Shown piece by piece: positions 54,707 to 63,801 of a stretch of DNA of 64,000 nucleotides. The stretch's first letter is position 1, and every line of letters begins with the position of its first letter. Source of the stretch: Paracoccaceae bacterium (lineage in GTDB: Bacteria > Pseudomonadota > Alphaproteobacteria > Rhodobacterales > Rhodobacteraceae); NCBI GenBank assembly GCA_020832445.1, contig JAFIEO010000022.1, positions 62,001-126,000 of the forward strand. The letters run 5' to 3'. Below the pieces are notes generated by a model. It made no database searches. It was not told the origin of the DNA and saw only the letters and a program-made list of their open reading frames with translations. The translations under genes were made by a program, and so were the position numbers.

Positions 54707-54834
54707 TCGCACGGGCGCGAGTGCCGCATAGGCGCGTTTTTGACCCCGTAGCAATTTCTGCCTATACCCTGCCCCCCGAACACTATGCCGCTTGCGGCGT
54801 TGTCTTATCTTGCCACCATCTGCCCGGAGCACCC

Positions 54835-56520
54835 ATGAAATTCCCAGTCATACCGACCAAGACCTTGTTGGGCGATGTCGGCGTCGTCTTTCGGGTGTCG
54901 GCGGCCATAATCCTTGTGTTTGTGACGGCCGCAGCCATTGCGCCTGACGCGGTGGGCCAGACTGCATTGGTCGTTCTGAACGTCACGGCAAGCAATCTTG
55001 GCTGGATGTATCTGTTGGTCATCACGGTTTTTGTGGGGTTCGTGCTTTTTCTTGGGGTATCCCGTTTCGGCAGTATCCGGCTGGGCGCGGAAGACGAGCC
55101 TGCGGAATTTTCCTTTTCCAGCTGGCTGGCGATGATCTTCTCGGCTGGCATGGGCGTTGGGCTGGTGTTCTGGGGTGTGGCCGAACCCATGATGCATTTC
55201 AATGAACCGCCCATGGGCAGCGGCCTGCCGCGCACGACGGATGCCGCGCAAACCGGCATGACCTATGCGTTCTTTCACTGGGGCCTGCATCAATGGGCAA
55301 ATTTTGCCCTTGTGGGGCTGGCCATCGCCTATGTGCGGTTTCGTCATCACAGTTTTGGCCTGATCAGCGAAACGCTCCGGCCGCTTCTGGGGGACAGGGT
55401 GGATACCGGATGGGGCAAGGCGATTGATATTCTGACAGTCGTGTCCACCGTCTTTGGTGTGGCGACAACACTGGGCCTTGGGGCGTTGCAGATCAACAGC
55501 GGGGTGTCGCGCCTGACCGATATTCCCTATGGCTTCCCTGCACAATTTGGCATCATTGCGGTCGTGGGCGGGTTGTTCATTCTGTCGGCCATGACACCGC
55601 TGGACAAGGGATTGCGCCTGCTCAGTAATTTCAACATGGCTTTGGCGGGCATTCTTCTGCTGTTTGTGCTGGCCTCTGGCCCCACCGCCTTCATCTTTGG
55701 TGTCATGACCCAGACCCTGGGTGATTATCTGGGCAATGTCGTGCAGATGAGCCTTGTGACTACACCGTTTTCCGATGCGCGCTGGGTCGAGCAGTGGACA
55801 ATGTTCTACTGGGCATGGGGGCTAAGCTGGGCGCCTTTCGTGGGCAGTTTCATCGCGCGCATCTCGCGCGGGCGGACAATACGCGAATTCGTGCTTGGTG
55901 TGATGATCGTGCCGGTGGCGTTAAGCATGCTGTGGTTTTCGGTCTTTGGGGGCGCTTCAATTCACTTTGAAATCTTCGCGAATGCAGGCATTGCCGATGC
56001 GGTTGCGCACGAAGTTCCCTCGGGGCTTTTTGTCATGCTCGAACAGCTTCCCCTCAGCGGGGTGCTGACGGCCGCGGCCATCGTGCTGGTGTGCCTGTTT
56101 CTGATCACCTCGGCGGATGCGGCGACATTTGTGCTCGGCATGTTCACCTCGAAAGGGGTGCTGAACCCGACGACGACCATTCGTGTTTTGTGGGCGGGGT
56201 TGCAGTTGATGCTGGTGGTGGTGTTGCTGCTGACAGGCGGGCTGGAAAGTTTGCAGACCGTGTCAATCATCGCGGCATTTCCCTTCATGCTGCTGATGAT
56301 CCTGATTGCCGTGTCCCTGTATCGGGATCTGTCACATGAACTGGCGCTGAAGGCCGAAACCGATCGTCTGTTGGCCGTGCGCATAGAACGATTGCTGCTG
56401 CGAGAGGCAGAGCGCGAGGCCGCAAAGCAAGCCGAAGAAGACGCACACCCAAGCGTGTCGGAAACACCGCCATCCATCGAAGCACTGGAAGCCATCGAGG
56501 GCCAGCCCCCAAGGGAATGA
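54835..56520 (+). CDS. BCCT-family betaine/carnitine/choline transporter
   Basis: About 561 aa starting at MKFPVIPTKTLLGDVG; a frame from 54721 is less likely. Twelve membrane helices; the family signature is seen as FSAGMGVGLVFWGVAEPMMHF (residues near 98-118) and the Trp-rich segment MFYWAWGLSWAPFVGSFIARISRGRTIREF (near residues 322-352). The Gly-rich GMGVG and W-rich motif bind quaternary amines. It imports compatible solutes such as glycine betaine, coupled to Na+ or H+. The C-terminal tail is long and charged, as in osmosensing members. Confidence 0.93.
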   Translation: MKFPVIPTKTLLGDVGVVFRVSAAIILVFVTAAAIAPDAVGQTALVVLNVTASNLGWMYLLVITVFVGFVLFLGVSRFGSIRLGAEDEPAEFSFSSWLAMIFSAGMGVGLVFWGVAEPMMHFNEPPMGSGLPRTTDAAQTGMTYAFFHWGLHQWANFALVGLAIAYVRFRHHSFGLISETLRPLLGDRVDTGWGKAIDILTVVSTVFGVATTLGLGALQINSGVSRLTDIPYGFPAQFGIIAVVGGLFILSAMTPLDKGLRLLSNFNMALAGILLLFVLASGPTAFIFGVMTQTLGDYLGNVVQMSLVTTPFSDARWVEQWTMFYWAWGLSWAPFVGSFIARISRGRTIREFVLGVMIVPVALSMLWFSVFGGASIHFEIFANAGIADAVAHEVPSGLFVMLEQLPLSGVLTAAAIVLVCLFLITSADAATFVLGMFTSKGVLNPTTTIRVLWAGLQLMLVVVLLLTGGLESLQTVSIIAAFPFMLLMILIAVSLYRDLSHELALKAETDRLLAVRIERLLLREAEREAAKQAEEDAHPSVSETPPSIEALEAIEGQPPRE

Positions 56521-56673
56521 TTGCCCTGCGCCGCCGCCCCCCTACATGCAGGACTTGTGCAGTAATCCCGTTAGTCACACGCAACAGTGTGGTGCGCACA
56601 CATCAAGCCGGATGGACAAGGCCCAGCAATTGCGGGTAAATTGACATGTTGTCCCTTTTGGACCTGCGCGAAC

Positions 56674-57000
56674 ATGCGTTACATAGCCAGTTTCCTGATT
56701 GTTATCCTGACCATAAGCGGGCTGCATCAAGCCTATGCTTATGCATCTGATGACTTTCAGACACAGGACGCGCAATCTGTCACACTGGCGGCCCCCTGCC
56801 CCGAATTTGCGGGGAATGACAGCGCCCGCCGTCAGGCAGAACCGACAGCCGCCGCAGATGCGCACTGGTGTCAGGCCGGTCCGGATTGCGCCCCGCCCTG
56901 CCCCATATCGCGCATGTTGCAGGGCACCGCGTATGCCGCGCCACATCTGAACCGCAGCATCGCCGGCAACCCTGCACGCGCGCCACCGCACGTCATGTGA
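56674..57000 (+). CDS. Small secreted Cys-containing protein
   Basis: About 108 aa. Signal peptide MRYIASFLIVILTISGLHQAYA. The mature part contains Cys in APCPEF, HWCQAG, GPDCAPPCPIS. Not recognised. A longer frame from 56587 lacks a proper signal and is not used. It lies between the BCCT gene and a 29-aa ORF. Confidence 0.5.
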   Translation: MRYIASFLIVILTISGLHQAYAYASDDFQTQDAQSVTLAAPCPEFAGNDSARRQAEPTAAADAHWCQAGPDCAPPCPISRMLQGTAYAAPHLNRSIAGNPARAPPHVM

Positions 57001-57066
57001 TCAGCGCAGCTTTGCCCGCATGGCGGGTGGGGCAAAAAAATTCACATGAAAATATGGAGGTCGCAG

Positions 57067-57156
57067 ATGGACACTCTGCGTTTGTGGCTGGTGCTGGGTT
57101 TCTTCGTGGGCACCGCTGTCTACACGGTCACTGTGATGATCATTCACCCGGTGTAG
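57067..57156 (+). CDS. 29-aa single-span membrane peptide
   Basis: ATG at 57067 with a GGAGG ribosome-binding site six bases upstream encodes a 29-residue peptide: MDTLRLWLVLGFFVGTAVYT followed by VTVMIIHPV and a TAG stop. It is one continuous membrane helix. The excellent ribosome-binding site and hydrophobic make-up argue for translation. It could be a small regulatory subunit of a membrane protein; partner unknown. Confidence 0.6.
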   Translation: MDTLRLWLVLGFFVGTAVYTVTVMIIHPV

Positions 57157-57334
57157 CCCCCCTTACTTACCGGCAGTTTGTGCCTGCTGCGCAAAGCAAA
57201 TGGCGCAAACTGCCCTGTTCCGGTCTGTCGCTTGCTGGCAGACCGGATCTCACCACCGCTGCCATGCGGCATCATTTGGCCTGCAATAGCAAACTGCATA
57301 AGGCGCGGAGACGTCAGTGCAACCACTGCCTGCG

Positions 57335-57946
57335 CTACATCCGGTCCAGAAATCGCCCATTGATCCAGCCAACCCCGTCGGGCAGCGCCGGTGACCGAAC
57401 CTCGACCCAGACTGCGCCACTGTTCAGGGTGCGTATCCGTCCGGTTATGCGGATGTCACGCGCCGCGGGCGGAAACATACCGACAATTCCATGCGATGCA
57501 CCCGCACCCGAACGAATATTAAGCACATCATTTGATGCCACGCCCACCACCCTGTAGGGGTGCTGATGGGCGGTGTGGTCTTTGAACAGGCTGCCGGCTG
57601 GTTCAGCCGTGGCAGGGGGCGGGGCGGATGCCTCCTCGCTCAGGAAACGTGAATTGACCCAGCCGCCTGCCGGAACCTGCGGGTGAATAACCCTGTACCA
57701 CAGCCCGCCATCGCCGGACCGGCCCTGCTGGCCTGTCCAGACAATCCCGCCAGTGCCCGGCGGCAATACACCCACGATGCGGCTGCCCGGCACGCCCACG
57801 CGGTCACGCACATTCAGCACGTCATTGGACGCGACATCCACCACGCGGTATGTAACTTCGCTGGCCTGCGCGACATTTTGTGAAGACAGCATGATGGCAG
57901 CCATCAAAAGCAGGCTGGCTGCGATGCGAAGGTGTAATCCGGGCAT
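57335..57946 (-). CDS. Exported protein with two SH3b repeats
   Basis: About 203 aa when started at MPGLHLRIAASLLLMAAIML, with signal peptide ending near NVAQA. Two bacterial SH3 repeats follow: RVVDVASNDVLNVRD...YRVIHP (residues about 30-85) and RVVGVASNDVLNIRS...GVGWINGRFLD (residues about 130-203), both with the VLN(V/I)R core. SH3b domains usually bind peptidoglycan or proteins. It is the last gene of a four-gene secreted-protein group. Confidence 0.82.
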   Translation of the reverse strand: MPGLHLRIAASLLLMAAIMLSSQNVAQASEVTYRVVDVASNDVLNVRDRVGVPGSRIVGVLPPGTGGIVWTGQQGRSGDGGLWYRVIHPQVPAGGWVNSRFLSEEASAPPPATAEPAGSLFKDHTAHQHPYRVVGVASNDVLNIRSGAGASHGIVGMFPPAARDIRITGRIRTLNSGAVWVEVRSPALPDGVGWINGRFLDRM

Positions 57947-58010
57947 ATTCCTACCCCCCATTCTTACGACAATACCGGACAATGCAGGCCGCGGCACGAC
58001 ATGCCGCAAC

Positions 58011-58700
58011 TTAGTCGAAGGACAGGTCAATAAAGCGGACATAATCGTCCTCTATCAGTTTGAAATCGAACCTGACATCCAGCGCCCTGCCGTCGGACAT
58101 GTCGCCAATCAGGGCAAGCCGGCCTTCGATTTCGTGGCCATGATCGGCCTTGAATTGCAATGTGCCATCAGCGATTTCAAGGTCGCCCACCACATGACCG
58201 ACCCCGTCGGCGTCGCGTTCCAGAATGCGGCCAAGAACCATGTAGTAGTCACCCTCTTCGGGGTTACCATCCGGACCGCGCAGCATGGCATCGCCTTCGG
58301 TCAGATTCATTTCGTTTACCGGCACCAGCGCCAGACACAGGAAAGAGATTGCGCCGCTGTCGGACAAAACACCTGTATAGATCGTGCTGGCAATGGCGTT
58401 GCGGCCGCTGCCGCGCGCAAAGAACCCGTCGCCGCGCAAAACGGCAGATACAGGTGCCGCAACTTCGCCGCGCACGGTAAAGTCTTCTGGCCGTTCAGAT
58501 ACCGACGAACGCACCTGCGCGTCTGGCACCTGTGGCGGGGGCGCGGCGCAAAAGCCCGGATCAATCATCTCGAAGGCGAAATCCGTCATCTCGCGGTCCG
58601 CGCTGGCTGGCCGTGGCAGAAGAAACAGGGGCAGGACGGGAAGCGCCAGACATACGGCAAGGGTCAAGCGGCGGCTTTGGGGGGTGTCGCTGCAATGCAT
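58011..58700 (-). CDS. Secreted protein of unknown function
   Basis: About 229 aa from ATG 58700, which has AAGGAA upstream; an ATG five codons earlier forms part of that site. Signal peptide with LTLAVCLALPVLPLFLLPRPASA. The mature part is acidic and rich in beta-strands, with no recognised domain. The FGRDADG-like RILERDADGVG and FDFKLIEDDYVRF segments look like extracellular beta-barrel or lipocalin-type strands, but this is speculative. Lies between two SH3b genes. Confidence 0.7.
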   Translation of the reverse strand: MHCSDTPQSRRLTLAVCLALPVLPLFLLPRPASADREMTDFAFEMIDPGFCAAPPPQVPDAQVRSSVSERPEDFTVRGEVAAPVSAVLRGDGFFARGSGRNAIASTIYTGVLSDSGAISFLCLALVPVNEMNLTEGDAMLRGPDGNPEEGDYYMVLGRILERDADGVGHVVGDLEIADGTLQFKADHGHEIEGRLALIGDMSDGRALDVRFDFKLIEDDYVRFIDLSFD

Positions 58701-58741
58701 ATGCGTTCCTTTCATGATACAAACTTCGGGTGTGGCGCGGC

Positions 58742-60061
58742 TTACCTGCGGTCAGGCCATTTTTCCGTCGCTTGGAAGGGTTGGATTTCAGCCCCCTGCG
58801 GGCCGGAGAACGCACCAAGGCGATACCAGATCGTTTGCAATTCATCATCCATCAGGTCCGTGTCACGCAGCATCACCTCGGCCCCTGGCGCCTGCCATAA
58901 TCCGGCTTCGACTATGACATCGACGAAGGGATTGCCTGCCTCTGCACCCTCGCGCCATTCGAACGACCGCCAGCGCGCATCGTCGCGCCCCGCCTCTACC
59001 TCGGCCAGCCCGTTGTGCAGTGCCAGCATATCCAGCACCGCCGCGCTGGAGGGGGCACCCTGCCATATTTCATCATATGACGGGCGGAACTGCGGTGCCT
59101 GCGTCGCAGGCCCCATCTGCCAGTCCGCGATATGCGCAATGATGGAATCTGCCATCAGGCAATGAAACCCCAGACACTCCGTTTCCGGCGTGTCAGTTTC
59201 GCCGCGCGCGGCAGACAGGATCACCGCATCCACGCCGCGCAATCCTTGCATTGCGAAACGCCAGACAAGATGCGGACCTTCGCCAAAGGCGTCCAGCGGG
59301 GCGGTGTTCTCCGCGCCATGCTCTGCCACCACTTGCGCATGGCGCGCAGGGCCAAGATTGAAACGCCGCAATTCGATCAGGCTGATCTGTCCGGTCGCAC
59401 CGCCCGCCGTCACTGTGGCTTCGGCTTGCGCGTAGCTTAGGTGGTAGCGGACGCTGGGCAGGCGGCCGTCATGCGCCTGCACCGCAACAATGCTTTTTGT
59501 CAACGGGGACAGGCCCGCCCCCGGTGCCATAACCGTGTCCTGCGCGTAATGCAGGATCTGCGCTATCTCATGCTCCAGTTCCATCGGGTCGATGGGAACA
59601 AGGCCGGGGGCTTGGGTAAACTCCTGCGCGATGTCGCCTGCGCCGGACATTGCGGGGGCCGCCTGCATGGCCAGCAGGTGCGCACCATCGGCCCAGCCGC
59701 GCCCGTCGGGTGCGGCTGCGTGGTACAGTTCGACCCACGCGATGCCACCTGCATGTGCATCCGCCCCCGTCGCGTCAATGTTGACGGCGTCAGGTTGCAA
59801 AATGCCGACAATCGGGGCATCGGTTGACGGCAGGGCACGCAGGTACAACACCGCGTTGGCGGCGATTCCGGTGACGCGTAACGGTTGCGATGCCTGCGCG
59901 GGCATGGATACGTCCGGCGCGATGACAGGCGCTTGGGCCTGATCGGCATGAACAGGGGACAGACAGACAGGCCAGACCATCACACAGCCCACAAGTGGCG
60001 CGCGCATATGCCTGATGCGTGACAGACCACACGCAAGGATCGGATGTAGAAATTTCACCAT
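58742..60061 (-). CDS. Exported protein with N-terminal SH3b domain
   Basis: About 439 aa. The ATG at 60061 has AGGAGG upstream; the N-terminus has a membrane signal (MRAPLVGCVMVWPVCLSPVHA). An SH3b repeat follows (RVTGIAANAVLYLRALPSTDAPIVGILQP, residues about 62-120). The larger C-terminal half (YHLSYAQAEATVTAGGATGQI; residues about 200-439) is not recognised and contains two Cys (ECLGFHC). Grouped with SH3b and OmpA-like genes. Confidence 0.75.
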   Translation of the reverse strand: MVKFLHPILACGLSRIRHMRAPLVGCVMVWPVCLSPVHADQAQAPVIAPDVSMPAQASQPLRVTGIAANAVLYLRALPSTDAPIVGILQPDAVNIDATGADAHAGGIAWVELYHAAAPDGRGWADGAHLLAMQAAPAMSGAGDIAQEFTQAPGLVPIDPMELEHEIAQILHYAQDTVMAPGAGLSPLTKSIVAVQAHDGRLPSVRYHLSYAQAEATVTAGGATGQISLIELRRFNLGPARHAQVVAEHGAENTAPLDAFGEGPHLVWRFAMQGLRGVDAVILSAARGETDTPETECLGFHCLMADSIIAHIADWQMGPATQAPQFRPSYDEIWQGAPSSAAVLDMLALHNGLAEVEAGRDDARWRSFEWREGAEAGNPFVDVIVEAGLWQAPGAEVMLRDTDLMDDELQTIWYRLGAFSGPQGAEIQPFQATEKWPDRR

Positions 60062-60256
60062 ATGCGATGCCTCCTGAAATGCGGGATTGGGGACGGAAAG
60101 GCAGGGTTCCAGCCATGCCCAAAGGCTTTTGCACAAGCGGGTTTTATGCTGCGGCGACGCCTGCATGACTGTGCCAAAGCCCGATCAGGCCATGACGCGG
60201 TAAGTTGGAATTGTGCCATATGTTCCCCCTGCCTTTGCAATACCGGCCCCGCGCAA

Positions 60257-61237
60257 TCAGCGTTGCATTTCCACCAGTTCCACACGGCGGTTCAGGCTGC
60301 GGCCCTGTTCGGTGCGGTTGGTCGAAATCGGGGCCATCATGCCCGCCCCGGCCGAGTCCAGCCGGTCGCCGGATACCCCGTGTTGCCGTGTCAGATATGA
60401 CACCACCGATGTTGCCCGTTCCATCGACAGGGACAGGTTGTAATCGTAGCTGCCGGAATTATCGGTATGCCCCACGACCAGCAGGTTCATATCGGGCAAA
60501 TCGCGCATCAGACCTGCAACCGTTGCCAAAGCTTCCGACGATTCAGACAATATCCGCGCAGAGTCGAATTCAAACAGTATATCCTGAACGGCAACGCGCC
60601 CTTCTTCTATCAAACCCGCCTCCATCTCGCTGGCAGTCAGGGGCTGGTGGTCCATTTCGGTATCCATCTCGTCCGAGGTCACAACCGCCATTGAAACGGC
60701 CGGACCGTCCACCCTGCGCGCGTTGAACGCAGCAATCCCTGTCAGCACAGTCCCATCATCCGAGATCGCGGCGATATAGCGCAAATCGCGGTTCGATGTG
60801 CGGGTTGCCAACCGGCAGCAGCCCCGCGCACCGCGGCTGAATATGTCGGTGCCATGTACGAAAAACGACCGGCCAGCCCCGCTGGAAAGGTCGCTGCCGC
60901 TGACGGTGTACAGCAACTCAAACCCGCGATCTTCCAGCGCCTGAATATAGTTCCGCTTGATCTGAAGGGTGGAAATATCGGGGTTGTCGAAAGTATAGCT
61001 TAGCGACAGTATTTCGCCTTCCATGGTCTTGGCGCTCTCAACCTCGCCATCGTCATACGGGCCGGTCGGGATGGTGGCGCGGTCAAATTCTGTCCTGTCG
61101 AAATAGACGATGCTGGACCCTGCAACGCGGGGAATATCTGCGTGATCATACGCGCCATCGACATCGGCTTGGGCAGGTGTGGAAAACGCAAACGCCATGA
61201 CGGTGGCGCAAGCCCAGACGGGATGTCTGTTCTGCAT
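60257..61237 (-). CDS. OmpA-family outer membrane/periplasmic protein
   Basis: 326 aa. Signal peptide MQNRHPVWACATVMAFAFSTPAQA. Residues about 25-200 are unrecognised; they include GARGCCRLATR with two adjacent Cys. Residues about 215-326 form an OmpA C-terminal peptidoglycan-binding domain (VQDILFEFDSARILSESSEAL; VVGHTDNSGSYDYNLSLSMERA; NRRVELVEMQ). It is first in the group of four minus-strand secreted proteins. Confidence 0.88.
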   Translation of the reverse strand: MQNRHPVWACATVMAFAFSTPAQADVDGAYDHADIPRVAGSSIVYFDRTEFDRATIPTGPYDDGEVESAKTMEGEILSLSYTFDNPDISTLQIKRNYIQALEDRGFELLYTVSGSDLSSGAGRSFFVHGTDIFSRGARGCCRLATRTSNRDLRYIAAISDDGTVLTGIAAFNARRVDGPAVSMAVVTSDEMDTEMDHQPLTASEMEAGLIEEGRVAVQDILFEFDSARILSESSEALATVAGLMRDLPDMNLLVVGHTDNSGSYDYNLSLSMERATSVVSYLTRQHGVSGDRLDSAGAGMMAPISTNRTEQGRSLNRRVELVEMQR

Positions 61238-61681
61238 GGTTGTGCCTCCTCATTGTGATATTCGGGCCGACCATATCCGCAAATCAATATGGAACGCCCC
61301 GTCCGAACAGACGGGGATATGACACGCCGCCTTTTGTGCGTCTGCGCCCGGCGCCAAAAGTCAGGACGAAGCAAGCGGATTTGCAGGCATCAGGCGATTG
61401 CGATGCCCACACGACAGGTGCCCCGCTCGGGGATGGATTGAGGGGCGTCGGCGTGACTGGTCGTGATGATGTTGGCTTGTGACCATCTGACGCAGTCTGA
61501 AGCAGCGCTGGCAGTTTCCATATCCGTTGACAAATCCCGATTGTTTCACTAGGGAATAGCGTACCAAGCTTAGGCCAGAATGGTCGCGCCAGGTCATGCA
61601 CAACTGCACCCCGCGCCAAGGCCTTGGACTATGCAAGCCAGAATTTGACGACAGCCGGGGTCAAGCCAATAAAGGGCCACG
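61238..61681. other. Intergenic region between divergent envelope and iron-transport genes
   Basis: About 440 bp. It should hold the promoters of the OmpA-like gene and the FecBCD-type operon. TTGACA occurs near 61527 with possible -10 sequences about 17-20 bp downstream, but no Fur or Irr box was recognised. Overlapping open frames have no domain. Confidence 0.5.
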
Positions 61682-62752
61682 ATGCGTCTTCCAATTGTCT
61701 TTGCCTGCACCTTGCTGGCATCCGCCCCGCTTGCTGCCGATCCGATCAGCTTTACCGACCATGAAGGCCGCGAAGTCACACTGCCCGCGCCCGCGCAGCG
61801 GATCGCGTCAATTCCCATCCCCATGGCATCGACCCTGATTGCCATTGACGGCGCGACCGATCGTCTGGTGGGGATGAACCCGACCGCGAAATCCGCCATC
61901 ATGGAAGGTATTCTTGGGCGGATATTCCCTGAAGCGCGCGACATCCCGTCAGACATTACCGCGCCCAACTTCATCCCCAATGTAGAAGAACTGGCGCAGG
62001 TCAACCCCGAACTGGTCATCCAATGGGCCGGACGCGGGCCGGACTATATCGACCCGATCACCAACGCGGGCCTGAACCTGATGACAATCCGCTACGGGTC
62101 CGAGGAGTTGACGCGCGAATATATGACCATGGCCGCAACCGCGATGGGCAGGCCGGAACGGATTGAGCCGCTGATCGAATGGCGCGCGGATGTGCAGGCC
62201 GACATGGAAGCGCGCACCGCCGGTCTGGCGGATGAGGACCGCCCCAGCGTGCTGTACCTGCTGCGCGCCATGGACAACCTGCGCGCGTCAGGAACCGAAG
62301 ACAACTATAACGCATGGTATCATATTCTGGCCGGTGGCCGGAACGCGGCTGAAGACATGGTCGGCGGTAGGGCGGATATAAATGTTGAACAGGTTGCAAC
62401 ATGGAACCCTGATGTCATCTTCCTGAATTCATTCGAGGCTGATCTGACGCTTGATCGCATCATGAACGACCCGATCCTGTCGCTGACCAATGCGGCACAG
62501 AACGGGCGCGTCTACAAAATGCCGCTTGGCGGCTATCGCTGGGACCCGCCCAATCAGGAAAGCCCGCTGACATGGATGTGGACCGCAAACCTGCTGCACC
62601 CCGATGTGTTTGATTATGACCTGCGTGCGGAAATGCGCACAGCCTATCAGGTGCTGTATGGCCATGACCTGAGCGATGCGGATATCGACGAAATCCTGTG
62701 GATGGACATGCAGGGCGGTCAGGCAAACTACGCGCAATTCGCAGCCCCATGA
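61682..62752 (+). CDS. Iron-chelate ABC transporter, periplasmic binding protein (FecB/FepB type)
   Basis: 356 aa. Signal peptide MRLPIVFACTLLASAPLAA. Periplasmic-binding pattern of the metal-chelate family: ITFTDHEGREVTLPAPAQRIASIP, then NVEELAQVNPELVIQW and WNPDVIFLN. Works with the permease and ATPase that follow with ATGA overlaps. Siderophore, haem, cobalamin or molybdate are all carried by this family; iron chelate is the commonest. Confidence 0.85.
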   Translation: MRLPIVFACTLLASAPLAADPISFTDHEGREVTLPAPAQRIASIPIPMASTLIAIDGATDRLVGMNPTAKSAIMEGILGRIFPEARDIPSDITAPNFIPNVEELAQVNPELVIQWAGRGPDYIDPITNAGLNLMTIRYGSEELTREYMTMAATAMGRPERIEPLIEWRADVQADMEARTAGLADEDRPSVLYLLRAMDNLRASGTEDNYNAWYHILAGGRNAAEDMVGGRADINVEQVATWNPDVIFLNSFEADLTLDRIMNDPILSLTNAAQNGRVYKMPLGGYRWDPPNQESPLTWMWTANLLHPDVFDYDLRAEMRTAYQVLYGHDLSDADIDEILWMDMQGGQANYAQFAAP

Positions 62753-63801
62753 GTGTTGCACTGGATCAGGCCCCAAGGCGCGCGCGACTTGCGCTGCGCC
62801 TTGGGGTGTTTCCCGCGATGGTGGCATGTCTGGTGCTGGCCATGCTGTATTCCATCAGCGCCGGACGTTTTGAGGTGCCCTGGACAAGGGTCGTGGAAAT
62901 CCTGTGGGCACGGGTCTGGGACTTGTCGGGCAGCGCGGACACCATGGACGAACGCATTGTCGAATTGGTGCGCCTGCCGCGTGTGCTGCTGGCCGCCCTG
63001 TCGGGGGCCGCGCTGGCCGTGGGCGGGGCCGCATTGCAAGGCGTGTTCCGCAACCCGCTGGTCAGCCCGCAAGTGCTGGGCATCAGCCAGGGCGGGGCCT
63101 TTGGCGGGGCGCTGGCAATCCTGCTGGGCTTTCACGGGGTGGTGCTGCTGGGCATGTCGTTTGTCTTCGGTCTGGTGGCGCTGGTACTGGTGGGGCTGTT
63201 GGCCCATATCAATGGCCGGACAGAGGTTCTGACCGTCATCCTTGCGGGCATGATTGTGGGGGCTTTCTTTGCTGCATTGGTATCGGTGCTGCAATTTCTG
63301 GCGGACCCCAATTCGTCCCTGCCTGCGATTGTCTATTGGCTGATGGGGTCATTCTCGACGGCGACATGGGCGCGGCTGGGACTGGCAGTGCCCGGTATGG
63401 CGCTGGGACTGGCGCTTGTATGGTCGCTGCGCTACCGGCTGAACCTGCTGGCGCTGGAGGAGGCAGAGGCGCGTTCCTTGGGTGTGAACCCTGACCGCGA
63501 ACGCTGGTTCATCTTCATTGCCGCCACGATGATGACCGGCACATCTGTTGCCGTGGCGGGCGTGATTGGCTGGATCGGCCTTGTGGTGCCCCATGCCGCG
63601 CGCCTGATCGTGGGCGAGGATCACCGCCGCCTTATCCCCGCATCGGCGCTGTTGGGCGCGGCCTATCTGGTGCTGATCGACACGCTGGCACGCACGCTGA
63701 CAGCCGCAGAAATACCGCTGGGCGTGTTGACTGCGCTGATCGGTGCGCCGGTCTTTGCGGTGCTGTTGCGCCAGCATTTCAAACGCGCGTGGCACGCATG
63801 A
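62749..63801 (+). CDS. Iron-chelate ABC transporter permease (FecCD family)
   Basis: About 350 aa from ATG 62749 (MSVALDQAPRRARL), overlapping the binding-protein stop. Around ten membrane helices. FecCD motifs: RLPRVLLAALSGAALAVGGAALQGVFRNPL and GVIGWIGLVVPHAARLIVGEDHRRL. Forms the inner-membrane channel as a dimer. Confidence 0.93.
   Translation: MSVALDQAPRRARLALRLGVFPAMVACLVLAMLYSISAGRFEVPWTRVVEILWARVWDLSGSADTMDERIVELVRLPRVLLAALSGAALAVGGAALQGVFRNPLVSPQVLGISQGGAFGGALAILLGFHGVVLLGMSFVFGLVALVLVGLLAHINGRTEVLTVILAGMIVGAFFAALVSVLQFLADPNSSLPAIVYWLMGSFSTATWARLGLAVPGMALGLALVWSLRYRLNLLALEEAEARSLGVNPDRERWFIFIAATMMTGTSVAVAGVIGWIGLVVPHAARLIVGEDHRRLIPASALLGAAYLVLIDTLARTLTAAEIPLGVLTALIGAPVFAVLLRQHFKRAWHA

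Noticed and set aside
61330..61470. Possible cobalamin riboswitch upstream of the iron-chelate transporter
   Set aside because: No B12 box or conserved core could be aligned on either strand.
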